From: Chrysopilus asiliformis
Lineage: Eukaryota; Arthropoda; Insecta; Diptera; Rhagionidae
Reading direction: 5' to 3'
Assembly (NCBI GenBank): GCA_964034945.1
Contig: OZ035963.1
Span: 43,795,090 to 43,859,089 of the forward strand
DNA: 64,000 bases
Shown here: positions 40,025 to 51,010 of the stretch, piece by piece
Layout: every line of letters begins with the position of its first letter
How positions within the stretch are numbered: position 1 is the first letter of the stretch
Program-made: the position numbers and the translations under genes
Notes under the pieces: generated by a model
The model's database searches: none
What the model was told of the DNA's origin: nothing
Seen by the model: the letters and a program-made list of their open reading frames with translations, nothing else

Positions 40025-40740
40025 ATACCCGAAAAAAAAAAAACAAAATAAAAATTTTGAAAAACCCCCGAATAAAAAAAACCCTAAAAAATCGAAAAAC
40101 TACTGAATAAAAACATAACAAAAGCTATAATTGCCAATCTGGCAATCATTGGAGACCCGTATGGTGATATTCGTATCAAAATTCGAACATTTGTACTAAA
40201 ATTCCACTTTGAAGTCAAACTTTCCAATAAGATTTTTTTAAATTTATTCCAATCGGATTTTGATGTATGGAAGTTTTATGTAGAATCATATCCTAAATCA
40301 CTTTTGTTCTTGGACTTTTTTGATGAGATGCACCGTTTTTACAAAAAACGTTTTCGTTCGTATGGGGGGTACCCCCCCTAATGGTTCATTTTTGCCCATT
40401 AACGAACTTAGCCTCGCATTTTACAAAAAAACGGATCTGTGCAAAATTTCAAGTCTCTAGCTCAATTCGTACGCCGGCAATCCGCGCCACAGACGGACGG
40501 ACAGACAGACAGACGGACGGACATGCAAAATTCAATTTTTTTATCATTCTAAACACACTGGTGTAATTAATTTTTGTGTGTGATGACGGGATCTTGGCGT
40601 TACAAACAAAGTTAATATACCCTTTGGTTTCACCATACGGGTATAAAAAAATCCTTTAAAAAGGATAAAATAATCATTACACTAAATTTAAAATTTGTGT
40701 GCATCGGGAAAGCCTATTGGTCTTTGAATTTGTGGAGCAA
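40025..40740 (-). repeat. inverted repeat block with DINE-like element
   Basis: It contains a full minus-strand DINE copy (40111-40648, with GACGGACAGACAGACAGACG near 40495) flanked by pieces of the 8.0-8.2 kb and 42.0-42.2 kb block (AAAACCCCCGAATAAAA, AATCCTTTAAAAAGGAT). Inserted in the copia element. Confidence 0.65.
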
Positions 40741-40765
40741 GTTTGTCCTGATGCAAACCAATTTT

Positions 40766-41300
40766 TATACCCGTATGGTGAAACCAAAGGATATATTAGA
40801 TTTGGCTTACCGTTTGTAACGCCAAGATCCCGTCATCACACAAAAAAATTAATTACACCAATGTGTTTAGAATGATGAGAAAAGTTGAATTTAGCATGTC
40901 CGTCCGTCCGTCCGTGGCGCGGATTGCGGGCGCACGGATTGAGCTAGAGACTTGAAATTTTGCGCAGATTCGTTTTTCGTAAAATGTAAGGCTAAGTTCG
41001 TTAATGGTCAAAAATGGACTATTAGGGGGGGTACCCCCCCATACGAACGAATACGTTTTTTGCGAATATCTCAAAAACGGTGCATCTTATCAAAAAAGTC
41101 CAAGAACAAAAATTATTTAGGCTATGATTCTACATAAAACTCCCATACATCAAAATCCGATTGGAATAAATTTTAAAAAATCTTATTGGAAAATTTGACT
41201 TCAAAGTGGAATTTTGATACAACTCTTCGTCGTTCACTTAAATCACCATACGGGTTTTCAATAATTGCCAGATTGGCAATTATAGCTTTTGTTATGTTTT
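40766..41300 (+). mobile_element. DINE/Helentron-like element, full length
   Basis: Runs from TTTTTATACCCGTATGGTGA through a GTCCGTCCGTCCGT run, GGGGGGGTACCCCCCC and CACCATACGGGT to the hairpin and GCTTTTGTTATG. About 535 bp and the best-preserved copy with both subterminal inverted repeats. Confidence 0.75.
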
Positions 41301-42245
41301 TTTACTTATATTAAGCGATTTACGTTATTTTGATAATATGACAAAGAACGACATTTTTAAAGTTTTCCGCGATCGTTTTTCAGCTCGGCGGCCATTTGTA
41401 CAAGTCCGGATGTCCACTCTCTATATTATTAGGCTCTCTACACACATGATGGCGTGTCAACAACTACAACTTTCCAAATTTTGATGTGAGTTTTTATACC
41501 CGTATGGTGAAACCAAAGGGTATATTAGATTTGCCTTACCGTTTGTAACGCCAAGATCCCGTCATCACACACAAAAATTAATTACACCAGTGTGTTTAGA
41601 ATGATAAAAAAATTGAATTTTGCATGTCCGTCCGTCTGTCTCTCTGTCCATCCGTCTGTGGCGCGGATTGCGGGCGCACGGATTGAGCTAGAGACTTGAA
41701 ATTTTGCACAGATCCGTTTTTCGTAAAATGCGAGGCTAAGTTCGTTAATGGGAAAAAATGGACCATTAGGGGGGGGGGGGGGTACCCCCAATACGAATAA
41801 AAACTTTTTTTCTGAATATCTCAAAAACGGTGAATTTTATCAAAAAAGTCCAAGAACAAAAGTATAGCTTTTGTTATGTTTTTTTTATTGATATTGACCG
41901 ATTTCAGTTATTTTACTAATTATTTGTGGCAAAGGATTAAATTTTTAAAGCTCTTCTTACTGATTTTTCAGCTCCGGGGCCATTTTTACACGTCCCATTG
42001 TTTATTCTCTAGATCATAGTCCAAATCCACACAAATTTAACGACCAATAGGCTTTCCCGACGCACACAAATTTTAAATTTACTGTTTAATGATTATTTTA
42101 TCCTTTTTAAAGGATTTTTCTATTCAGGGGTTTTTCAAAATTTTTTTTTGTTTTTTTTCACTCTTTTTAAAGATGACAGTGAACAAACTTTTTGTGTCCG
42201 ATTGAATTTAAAGTTTTTTGGTAACCATTTTGTATTGTAATAATT
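41301..42245 (+). repeat. second copy of the 7.2-8.3 kb block with shortened DINE
   Basis: It follows the same order as 7170-8296: GTTATTTTGATAATATGAC, a DINE copy (41491-41880, lacking the 3' subterminal repeat and hairpin), AGCTCCGGGGCCATTT, ATCCTTTTTAAAGGAT, GTCCGATTGAATTTAAAG. Confidence 0.65.
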
Positions 42246-42900
42246 AGAGGAGAGGTAACATTAAGGGAAGAGTGAATTATTACACACTTTCATTATTTAC
42301 AACAGAATGTCAAAAACAGGATCGAAATGGGTTCAGTGGATCAGGAGGTACTTGGAGAGGGGATGTAAATTGAGGGGAAGGGTGAACTCTTGTACCCTAA
42401 AATATTCCTTTCATTATTTACAAGCAAATGGCGGAAGCGGGATCGAAATCGGTTCAGTGTATCAGAAGATACAAGAAGAGGGGCTTAAATTGAGAAGGGA
42501 AGGGGAACTCTTGTACACCAAAATATTCCTTTCATTATTTACAACGGAATGGCGAAAGTGGGATCGAAATCGGTTCAGTGGATCGGAATATACAAGGAGA
42601 GGGGGTGTAAATTGAGGGGGAACTCTTGTACACCAAAATATTCCTTTCATTACTTACAACCAAATCCCGAAAGCGGGATCGGAATCGGTTCAGTGGATCA
42701 GGAGATACAAGGAGAGGGGGTTTAAATTGAGGGCGAAAGGGGAAATTTTTGAACGCAAGAACCTTGCGGCACCCATATCCAGCCGAATGCCAAAAACGGG
42801 ACCGAAATGGGTTGAGTGGTTCAAAAGTTATGAGGGAAGGATGCACAAACTTCGAGCCAAACGCATATACCATCTCCGTTCCGTCGGGGGTAAAGAGCAA
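42246..42900 (+). repeat. about 110-bp unit repeat, inverted relative to 10.8-11.8 kb
   Basis: Repeats of GCGGGATCGAAATCGGTTCA, TATACAAGGAGAGGGGG and AATATTCCTTTCATTA at about 110-bp spacing, ending CATCTCCGTTCCGTCGGGGG. It continues directly from the preceding block, so 41.3-42.9 kb may be one element. ORFs across it (both strands) are repeat artefacts. Confidence 0.65.
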
Positions 42901-43137
42901 AGCGTTCTTTGGAGCGAAGTCATTCAGATGTTTGGGGACCTATAGATCCTATAGTATCTAAATATTATGTGTGTTTAACCATTTCTGATTCATGGTTTTC
43001 TCGACCTTCTAGCAATGAATAATCCTATTGGAATTTCTCGGCTAATAGGTCTGCAAAAACAAAAAAATAATATAACAAAAATAATATAACAAAAATATTA
43101 TATTATTTTTGTGGATGTTTTCCACATGTGATCTCAA

Positions 43138-43392
43138 GTGTTTGAAGCAATCAAGGAATATGAAGCTTTGGTATCATCTATGTTTTGTACTAAAATTTCA
43201 AAACTTACTATTGATCAAGGTCGGGGATATATTTCAAAAGAACAAGAACAGTGGTATAAATTGAAAGGTATACAAGTTGAATCTACAATTGCCTACACTC
43301 CCCAAAAAAATGGTGTGGCAGAAAGATTTAATAGAACTATTTCCGAAAAAGTGAGAACTATGTTGAGTGAATCATGTGTACGATGTGGGTAG
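43138..43392 (+). pseudogene. copia integrase core fragment
   Basis: The frame contains KLTIDQGRGYISKEQEQWYK (second catalytic Asp region) and STIAYTPQKNGVAERFNRTI with the catalytic Glu, both hallmarks of Ty1/copia integrase. The first Asp lies in missing upstream sequence. Preceded at 43000-43130 by an AT-rich repeat shared with 29.15-29.24 kb. Confidence 0.85.
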
Positions 43393-43791
43393 AAGCTGCA
43401 TTAACTGCTGTGTATATTTTGTCGAAAGAAACTCGATTGTAAGAATTGTCTTGCTGTAAATAGTCGGATATGTACCAAATGGTTATCGTCTTTGGGATTT
43501 AGAAGCTAAAAAAGTATTGTTTTCCCGTATAAAAAATTGGAACACATAGATAAGATACGAAAAACAGTATTACAATACGAATACGTCACGAGCAAGGGGG
43601 ATAGAGGTGTTGCTGTGAGTGGTGATGTTGTTCAATCTGAGCAATCAAGTACCTGCGAAAATGATAGTCGGCCTGAAGAATCAGAAAATAGTGAGCTATT
43701 ACAAATGGTACAAAATAATGGACAAATCAATTTAATTAGACGTAGTCAAAGAGAACGTCGATTACTAAAAAAAATCTTCAAGATTACATAG
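43393..43791 (+). pseudogene. copia integrase-RT linker
   Basis: A stop ends the integrase frame at 43392. Shifted frames then give the usual poorly conserved linker, including GYVPNGYRLWDLEAKK-like sequence (43468-43510) and RRSQRERR near 43740-43760, just before the RT. Broken by at least two shifts. Confidence 0.6.
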
Positions 43792-44200
43792 TTGATGCTA
43801 ATTGTGTTGAAATTTTCAATAATTTAAATACTCCTGAAAAATGCGATGACATTTTTGATCGAAGTGATACAGAAAATTGGCAAAGAGCAATCACAGATGA
43901 GTTAGATTCAATGAGTGTGAATAATGTATGGGATATTGTTGAAGCGCCATTGGATATCAAACCACTAAAATCAAAATGAATTTTTAAACTTAAAGAAGAT
44001 GAACACGGAAAACCAGTTAAATATAAAGCAAGGTTAGTTACCAAAGAATTTCTACAAAAATATGGTGTGGACTATTATGAAACGTATGCATCTGTAGCAA
44101 AAATAAGTACCATACGAACAATTTTGGCTGTTGGAGTTCATAGAAAATATCATTTTCATCAACTAGATATCAAAACTGCATTTAAAAGAAGATATTTTTT
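43792..44200 (+). pseudogene. copia reverse transcriptase, N-terminal part
   Basis: The translation reads WQRAITDELDSMSVNNVWDI, one stop at 43977-43979, then KYKARLVTKEFLQKYGVDYY, ETYASVAKISTIRTILAV and FHQLDIKTAF, where the last Asp is catalytic. It breaks at 44200 in a DINE fragment. The middle RT (about 75 residues) is absent; the YVDD part is at 53083. Confidence 0.85.
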
Positions 44201-44377
44201 GATACAAAAAATGATAAAAAAAATTGAATTTTGCATGTCCGTCAGTCTGTCCGTCCGTCCGTCTGTGGAGCGGATTGCGGGCGCACGGATTGAGCTAGAG
44301 ACTTGAAATTTTGCGCAGATTGGTTTTTCGTAAAATGCAAGGCTAAGTTCTTTCATGGGCAAAAATGGACCATTAGG
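44200..44377 (+). mobile_element. DINE/Helentron-like fragment at the palindrome edge
   Basis: The middle of the family (AAATTGAATTTTGCATGTCC, a GTCCGTCC run, AAAAATGGACCATTAGGG) lies between copia RT and the first base of the palindrome's left arm. Confidence 0.65.
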
Positions 44378-45908
44378 GCGCATCTATAGCCATGGCCCTG
44401 GATATCCCAAGTAATCTTAAAAATCAACTTTATGAAAAAATAAAAAAAGGGAGGACTCTGATAGAACTGCACTGATAGGGAAAGCGAGCCAATCGGAAAG
44501 TAGAATGTTGTACTTACAACTCGAATTCAACCTTAGGGAAAACAACTACTTCAACGACTTACAAAGGTACAAAGAAATCTCACTAATTAGATGTGAGCTT
44601 CTCGCACTAAACGGAACACCGTATAATGGAAGTTTTGACCAATTCTGCTCTTTATGCAACCTTAAGGCTAAAGAAGACTGCTTTCATCTCTTGACTGTTT
44701 GCCCAATTTTCGCCCAGCAGAGACTTATCTACTTCAAGAAAAAAATGCTTACGATGGAAGAAGCTATTGAAATTTTGAACGGCCCAAACTGGAAACAGCT
44801 TTATTGTTTTGTAAAGTCATCGTACGAATACAGGAGACTCATAATTTCAGAATTTTTGTAATACATAGACTCAATCAAAGATAATAAAATTTTAAGCTGA
44901 CGGCAATGCCAGGCTTAAGAAAAAAAAACATTTTGTAAATAATGCGTACATATTTGTATTAACCGAAATAAAATGAATTATTATTATTATTATTATTATT
45001 AATACAAAATCAAAATCAAATCATCATCTTCCTCCAAAAATTTAGTATATAAGCAGTAATCAATTTTTGATCGCAAAAATCCCAATTTTAATAAGATATC
45101 ATTAGGGCTATTCACTCTTGATCGTAGATAGTAAAATCGTAGATTGTAATGTAAATCTACGATGGAAAAGTACAACGAAGCGTGAGCAGCGCTTTACTAG
45201 AGGTTGTTGGTTTTGTCGTAAATTTTTGATTCTTTTATTTATTTTCTTTACCTAAATTGTTTAAAGCATTTTTTAACTCTTAATTTATACTAAATCATAT
45301 AAATACTTTAATTTACTTACTTTTCCAATGTCCATTTTAGAGTTAAAAAAATGTATATGGAGAAATGTCAAAAAACTACGATTTTATTTACAATTCTACG
45401 AGTTTACAATCAATTACGATAAAGAGTGAATACCATTATTGAATTTTTCATTCCAACATCGTGGAGATTGTTTAAGGGGTTATACTACTCGGGCGCGCTG
45501 AACAATGAACTTTTTCTTGAGAAGTTTTTTTCTCGATTACTAACGAACGGATTAACATGAAATTTTGAGGCTTCATTACACATGTATTGAGGTATGCAAA
45601 AAAAATTTTTCAAGTGTTGATACAAAATGGCGCCGTCGCACTTATTACTTGAAAGTATGTTTTTCAAACTTGCGTTGTCAGAAACTCAGTCAATTTTCAT
45701 CGTAATTTTCATCGAAAATTTAACTTTAGCTTCTCAGATAGATTGTCTATGGAAGTACACAGGGTTTTTAAGATTGATAAAAATTTACATTTGTGATAAA
45801 CCATTTAAAGTTGATTTTTTGCCAAAAAAAACGAAAAAAAAAAATTAAAATTGATGCCAATTTGTGAATTTTCAAAAAAAAACTTAAAACCCTGTGTACT
45901 TCCATAGA
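44377..45908 (+). repeat. left arm of a large palindrome
   Basis: From GCGCATCTATAGCCATGGCC to CTGTGTACTTCCATAG this arm is the reverse complement of 46173-48655, with very few differences where both are present. It contains a LINE-2 tail (44377-45000) with an ATT/TTA microsatellite end and then 0.9 kb of non-LINE DNA. Confidence 0.9.
44505..44861 (+). pseudogene. LINE-2 C-terminal domain, copy in the left arm
   Basis: The 118-residue frame with QFCSLCNLKAKEDCFHLLTV followed by CPIF is a CCHC-type motif found at the end of I-group and related LINE ORF2 proteins. It differs from the right-arm copy (48529-48173) by only a few residues (for instance R/S and F/Y near the two ends). The copy is 5' truncated at 44377. 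The 3' end has (TTA)n at 44978-45000. Confidence 0.8.
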
Positions 45909-45988
45909 CAATCTATCTGAGAAGCTTCAGTTAAAATTTCAAGTAAATCCGATGAAAATTGACTGAGTTTCTGACAACGCAAGTTTGA

Positions 45989-46165
45989 AACATAACAAAA
46001 GCGATAATTGCCAATCTGGCAATTATTGAAAACCCGTATGGTGATATTCGTATCAAAATTCCAACAGTTGTACCAAAATTCCACTTTGAAGTCAAACTTT
46101 TCAATAAGATTTTTTAAAAGTTATTCCAATTGGATTTTGATGTATGGAAGTTTTATGTAGAATCA
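45989..46165 (-). mobile_element. DINE-like fragment in the palindrome spacer
   Basis: It runs from CATAACAAAAGCGATAATTG through the hairpin to GGATTTTGATGTATGG. It sits between the two arms, so it may have been inserted at the centre after or during the inversion. Confidence 0.65.
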
Positions 46166-46172
46166 AATACCC

Positions 46173-48655
46173 CTGTCTATGGAAGTACACAGGGTTTTAA
46201 GTTTTTTTTGAAAATTCACAAATTGGCATCAATTTTAATTTTTTTTTTGTTTTTTTGGCAAAAAATCAACCTTAAATGGTTTATCACAAATGTAAATTTT
46301 TATCAATCTTAAAAACCCTGTGTACTTCCATAGACAATCTATCTGAGAAGCTAAAGTTAAATTTTCGATGAAAATTACGATGAAAATTGACTGAGTTTCT
46401 GACAACGCAAGTTTGAAAAACATACTTTCAAGTAATAAGTGCGACGGCGCCATTTTATATCAAAAATTGCAAAAAAAAATATTTTTGTATACCTCAATAC
46501 ATGTGTAATGAAGCCTCAAAATTTCATGTTAATCCGTTCGTTAGTAATCGAGAAAAAAACTTCTCAAGAAAAAGTTCATTGTTCAGCGCGCCTGAGTAGT
46601 ATAACCCCTTAAACAATCTCCACGATGTTGGAATGAAAAATTCAATAAGGGTATTCACTCTTTATCGTAGTTGATTGTAAACTCGTAGAATCGTAAAATT
46701 GTAAATAAAATCGTAGTTTTTTGACATTTCTCCATATAAATTTTTTTACGACGAAAACTACAATCTACCCAGTGGCGGCTCGTGTATATTTGAAATGAGG
46801 AGGCAAAGTTTTTTTTTAGTTCTATAAATTTTTTTATGATACGACCACAGAACTATATAACATAGAACAACTGTCACCATACAAAGCTCTGCTGAAAAAT
46901 GGTCCCAAAAATATTTCCCTCTTTATCGTACTTGAACGCATTCACTGAACTGTATAAGGTCGCGAAATTCAAATTTCGTTTGCCGCGAAATTCAAATTTC
47001 ACAAGTTTGAGACTAACTTTAGGCGTCAAAAACTAACTTTAGTTTTAACTAACTTCAGGCGCCGTAAAAGAATCTCTTCATAGAGGCTAGCCTCCGATTC
47101 GTACAAATACTTTCATACAGCTTTTGCTAAGCAGAAGCATAACCGCATATAGAATACCAACACCAATCTCCGTAAAAAAATCTCTTCATAGAGGCTAGCC
47201 TCCGATGCTTGTGCTTAGCAAAAGCTGTATGAAAGTATTTGTACGAATCGGAGGCTAGCCTCTATGAAGAGATTTTTTTACGGAGATTGGTGTTCGTATT
47301 CTATATGCGGTTATGCTTCTGCTTAGCAAAAGCTGTATGAAAGTATTTGTACGAATCGGAGGCTAGCCTCTATGAAGAGAATTTGTAGTTTATGTTTTAG
47401 AGAATTCGACATTAGAGAATAGGATTTTCTTTTAAATTATTATTTTCTGAACATACAGATTTTTATTCAGTCCATTATGGTATAAAAAATTAAAGGCATA
47501 CGTTAGAAAAACATTTTTATAAAATGATATGAGGAGGCAATGCCTCCGTTGCCTCCCCTATAAAGCCGCCACTGAATCTACCACACCCGAAGGTATGGTA
47601 AAATCGTAGTTTTTGTCGTACTTCTAATAAAGTGAGGTTAAGACATGTTTTGTGACATGTCAACTTGATGCCAACTCTAAAATGGACATTGGAAAAGCAA
47701 ATCAATTAAAGTATTTATATGATTTAGTATAAATTAAGAGTTAAAAAATACTTTAAACAATTTAGGTAAAGAAAATAAATAAAAGAGTCAAAAATTTACG
47801 ACAAAACCAACAACCTCTAGTAAAGCGCTGCTCACGCTTCGTTGTACTTTTCCATCGTAGATTTACATTACAATCTACGATTTTACTATCTTCGATCAAG
47901 AGTGAATAGCCCTAATAATATCTTATTAAAATTGGGATTTTTGCGATCAAAAATTGATTACTGCTTATATACTAAATTTTTGGAGGAAGATGATGATTTG
48001 ATTTTGATTTTGTATTAATAATAATAATAATAATAATAATAATTCATTTTATTTCGGTTAATACAAATATGTACACATTATTTACAAAATGTTTTTTTTT
48101 CTTAAGCCTGGCATTGCCGTCAGCTCGACAGGCAACATTTAAAATTTTATTATCTTTGATTGAGTCTATGTATTACAAATATTCTGAAATTATGAGTCTC
48201 CTGTATTCGTACGATGACTTTACAAAACAATAAAGCTGTTTCCAGTTTGGGCCGTTCAAAATTTCAATAGCTTCTTCCATCGTAAGCATTTTTTTTTTGA
48301 AGTAGATAAGTCTCTGCTGGGCGAAAATTGGGCAAACAGTCAAGAGATGAAAGCAGTCTTCTTTAGCCTTAAGGTTGCATAAAGAGCAGAATTGGTCAAA
48401 ACTTCCATTATACGGTGTTCCGTTTAGTGCGAGAAGCTCACATCTAATTAGTGAGATTTCTTTGTAGCTTTGTAAGTCGTTGAAGTAGTTGTTTTCCCTA
48501 AGGTTGAATTCGAGTTGTAAGTACAACATTCTACTTTCCGATTGGCTCGCTTTCCCTATCAGTGCAGTTCTATCAGAGTCCTCCCTTTTTTATTTTTTCA
48601 TAAAGTTGATTTTTAAGATTACTTGGGATATCCAGGGCCATGGCTATAGATGCGC
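46173..48655 (-). repeat. right arm of the large palindrome
   Basis: Mirror image of 44377-45908. It is longer because it contains a hAT MITE (46770-47574) and adjoining sequence absent from the left arm. The LINE tail here is continuous with the rest of LINE-2 up to about 51.0 kb. Confidence 0.9.
46770..47574. mobile_element. hAT-type MITE with 8-bp duplication
   Basis: The ends CAGTGGCGGCT are inverted at 47564-47574, and the perfect octamer AATCTACC flanks both sides (46762-46769 and 47575-47582). The inside has three copies, in both orientations, of a block with GAGGCTAGCCTC and AAAAGCTGTATGAAAGTA. No transposase. Confidence 0.9.
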
Positions 48656-48878
48656 CATCAGAATTTCCTAGCGTTTGCCATTTAGGCGCCCACCAGTCCT
48701 TGTTCCTTATTTCGTACAGCAACAATTTCTTGGCCAGACGCGTGCTATCATAGTTTAGAACTTTGATTATGTAGTCCGCGTGAGTTTTTAGAGTGCCAGT
48801 GTATAGTTTAGGTAGACCGGTTTCTAGGTATATTGCATAGTTTGGCGTGTTGATAGGTAGGCTGAAAATCTTTTTCAC
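48173..48878 (-). pseudogene. LINE-2 C-terminal region
   Basis: Two frames: 48878-48573 (INTPNYAIYLETGLPKLYTG and KVLNYDSTRLAKKLLLYEI, the post-RT connection) and 48529-48173 (QFCSLCNLKAKEDCFHLLTV, CCHC-type end). They are split by a frameshift near 48570. Position after RT and the TAA tail 130 bp downstream support the call. Confidence 0.8.
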
Positions 48879-49022
48879 GAAATTTCTGAGGAACTTTTCA
48901 ATTGCGTCAAACTCGTCAATTCCCCAAACTTGTGCACCATAACATAGCGTTGACTTAACGACTGCATCAAAGATTTGGTACTTCGTTGAAAGAAGGATAT
49001 GTTCGTTGGAAAATATATTTTT

Positions 49023-49880
49023 CTACGTATGATTCAGCAAACTTTGACAGGTAACAACTTTTTTCTCAAGGTGTATACTGAAATCCAACGTTGAATTTAC
49101 GTAGACTGCCAGATATCTTATCTTCTTCGTGACTTCCAAACGGTTGCCGTTGAAAAACCAGTTATAATTTTGCTCAAAATGGGCATTTCGTGTAAAAACC
49201 ATAACTTTTGACTTATCTGTATTGATAGTTAGCCCCCATTTCTTGCAATACGCAGACAGTCGATTAATCATTAATTGGAGATTTTCAGGAGTTTCTGAGA
49301 GTAAGACGAGATCATCAGCATATAGAAGGACATTTACAATGGTATCTGCTATTCGTATTCTACCAGGTAGTTCCGCTACATTGTCATTAATGAAGAGTGA
49401 AAACAACATTGCACTGAGTAGACATCCTTGCTTAACACCTATATCAGTTTCAAACCACTCTGAAAGATTAGAACCATCCCACACAGCTGCGTATGTTCCA
49501 GAGTACAACTCTTTTAAAGTTCTGAGAAACTTTGTAGACAAGCCTAATTGTGAGAGCTTGTACAACAGTGCACTTCTATTAACTAAAACAAAGGCTGCTT
49601 TGAAGTTGACAAAAAATGCGTATACTTTTTTCTTTCTCGCTTGGAATGCTTTGATTATTGATGACAAAGAGAAAATATGGTCGATTGTTGAGTAGCTTTT
49701 TCTAAAACCCGCCTGGAGTTCAGTAAGAACATTGTTGTCATTAACCCACTTTTCCAATCTCTCAGCAAGTATTCCACAAAAGATTTTGGCTATCACATTC
49801 ATGAATGAAATTCCGCGATAGTTTTCAACTTTGTCCGCTATCCCTTTCTTGTGAATGGGGAAAAAACTGCCTTTTTGAAT
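49023..49880 (-). pseudogene. LINE-2 reverse transcriptase
   Basis: The main frame (49802-49023) has MNVIAKIFCGILAERLEKWV, LQAGFRKSYSTIDHIFSLSS, VNFKAAFVLVNRSALLYKL (catalytic Asp of D.KAAFD replaced by Asn in VNFKAAF), IGVKQGCLLSAMLFSLFIND and NVLLYADDLVLLSETPENL (intact YADD). The preceding block (KAVFSPFTRKG near 49860) is one frame away. The F/D changes suggest decay. The clade is I-like by tail and CCHC end. Confidence 0.85.
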
Positions 49881-49904
49881 GAGGATGGGACATCAGCATT
49901 TACA

Positions 49905-50420
49905 CGCCATCCAGACCTGCCGGAAACTCTGACATAAATGTTAGCAGAAATGTCATTAGAAAAGTCTGTTGTGACGTAGGTGGGCTGCTGATTCTGGCAT
50001 GACATTTCAGTTCCAGAAATGCGTTGAGCAATAAACAACTCAGAGTAGTAAATATGACGATCTGTGATTTCACTTTTTTCTTTAAAATCTCCGCACTAAA
50101 ATGAAATTCGGCCTCCTGCTGCCCCCACGATGCATTTTTCAAATCATTTCTTTGTAAAAATTACTTTTAAACAGTATTCGTTTATAACACGGAGCCACTC
50201 TGCACGTGAAAAATTAGAATCCGCCATCTTAAATTCCATTTCTGTTACGATTTCTGTTAGCAAAGATGTCAACAAAAAATGTTAGACTTTTATGTCGTAA
50301 CAGCTGACATTTCAATCTTCACTAGACATTACATCAGACGTGACAGCGACACTGACGGCATTCATGGCAGGTGTGGATTAGTAGTTAGGAATATTGTGTT
50401 GTAGAGTAGCTTAAGTTTAT
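49905..50420. other. probable insertion within LINE-2, unassigned
   Basis: It separates the pre-RT sequence ending EFFKYASATL from the RT start. It shows weakly similar inverted ends (CCAGACCTGCC at 49911, GGCAGGTGTGG at 50368). No ORF recognised. Confidence 0.4.
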
Positions 50421-50423
50421 CTA

Positions 50424-50879
50424 TTATAGTGTTGCAGATGCGTATTTAAAAAATTCATAAGGTATCCCATCTTCACCTGGAGCTTTACCATTTTTTGCTT
50501 TTAAAAGAAATGTTTCAATTTCCGAAATCGATATTTCCGAGTCAAGCGTGTTATTTATAATCTGTGAATTGGCATAAGAATATGCAAGGTTGGATTTATT
50601 CAACAGTAAATTACCAAAATAGACAGCGAGGTCATCAGCTGACACGCCAGTACCAATAACGAAATGGGTCCCATTTATCTCTTTTGCCGTTTTCCAGAAC
50701 TCTTTTGAGCTTTTGGTACAGCTTAAACTATAAGCTTGACTATTTTCGTATTTGATTTTTTTGGTACGACATATATTTTTATATTGAGTGTTAGCTTCAA
50801 TATACCAATTCCTCAAAACGTGATCGTTAGAATTTCGGCATGCGCGTAGAAGTGCAAACGATTTCTCCCGGGCTCGCAA
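50424..50879 (-). pseudogene. LINE-2 pre-RT region
   Basis: The 151-residue frame contains KSFALLRACRNSNDHVLRNW, YKNICRTKKIKYENSQAYSL, SSKEFWKTAKEI and KNGKAPGEDGIPYEFFKYA. The KAPGxDGIP block is the conserved entry to the RT in many LINEs. Homology continues in other frames to about 51000 (FKQKWFDKDY-like), where the composite repeat begins. Confidence 0.82.
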
Positions 50880-51010
50880 ATAGTCTTTGTCAAACCACTT
50901 CTGTTTAAACTTCTTACGACATGACGGGATGCCATTCTTTGCTGTTGTTCTAATACAAGATACTAATTGTGTAGAATATGTTCCACAGTTCTCCGTACTT
51001 TCAATTGAAA

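Larger units (their letters stand above)
48018..51010 (-). mobile_element. LINE-2: non-LTR retrotransposon with (TAA)n tail
   Basis: On the minus strand: pre-RT region (51010-50424), an insertion (about 50420-49905), RT (49880-49023), connection (48878-48573), CCHC end (48529-48173) and a 3' (TTA/TAA) microsatellite at 48018-48046. TAA-repeat tails are typical of I-like elements. The endonuclease is missing because the composite repeat replaces the 5' part. Confidence 0.8.

Noticed and set aside
42307..42900. Overlapping ORFs on both strands at 42.3-42.9 kb
   Set aside because: They arise from tandem about 110-bp units present inverted at 10.8-11.8 kb; both strands are open because of the repeat.
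45627..46453. Identical 72-codon ORFs facing each other
   Set aside because: They are mirror images within the palindrome arms and carry no motif; duplication alone explains the identity.
49222..49695. 157-codon plus-strand ORF
   Set aside because: It is the antisense shadow of the LINE-2 reverse transcriptase.
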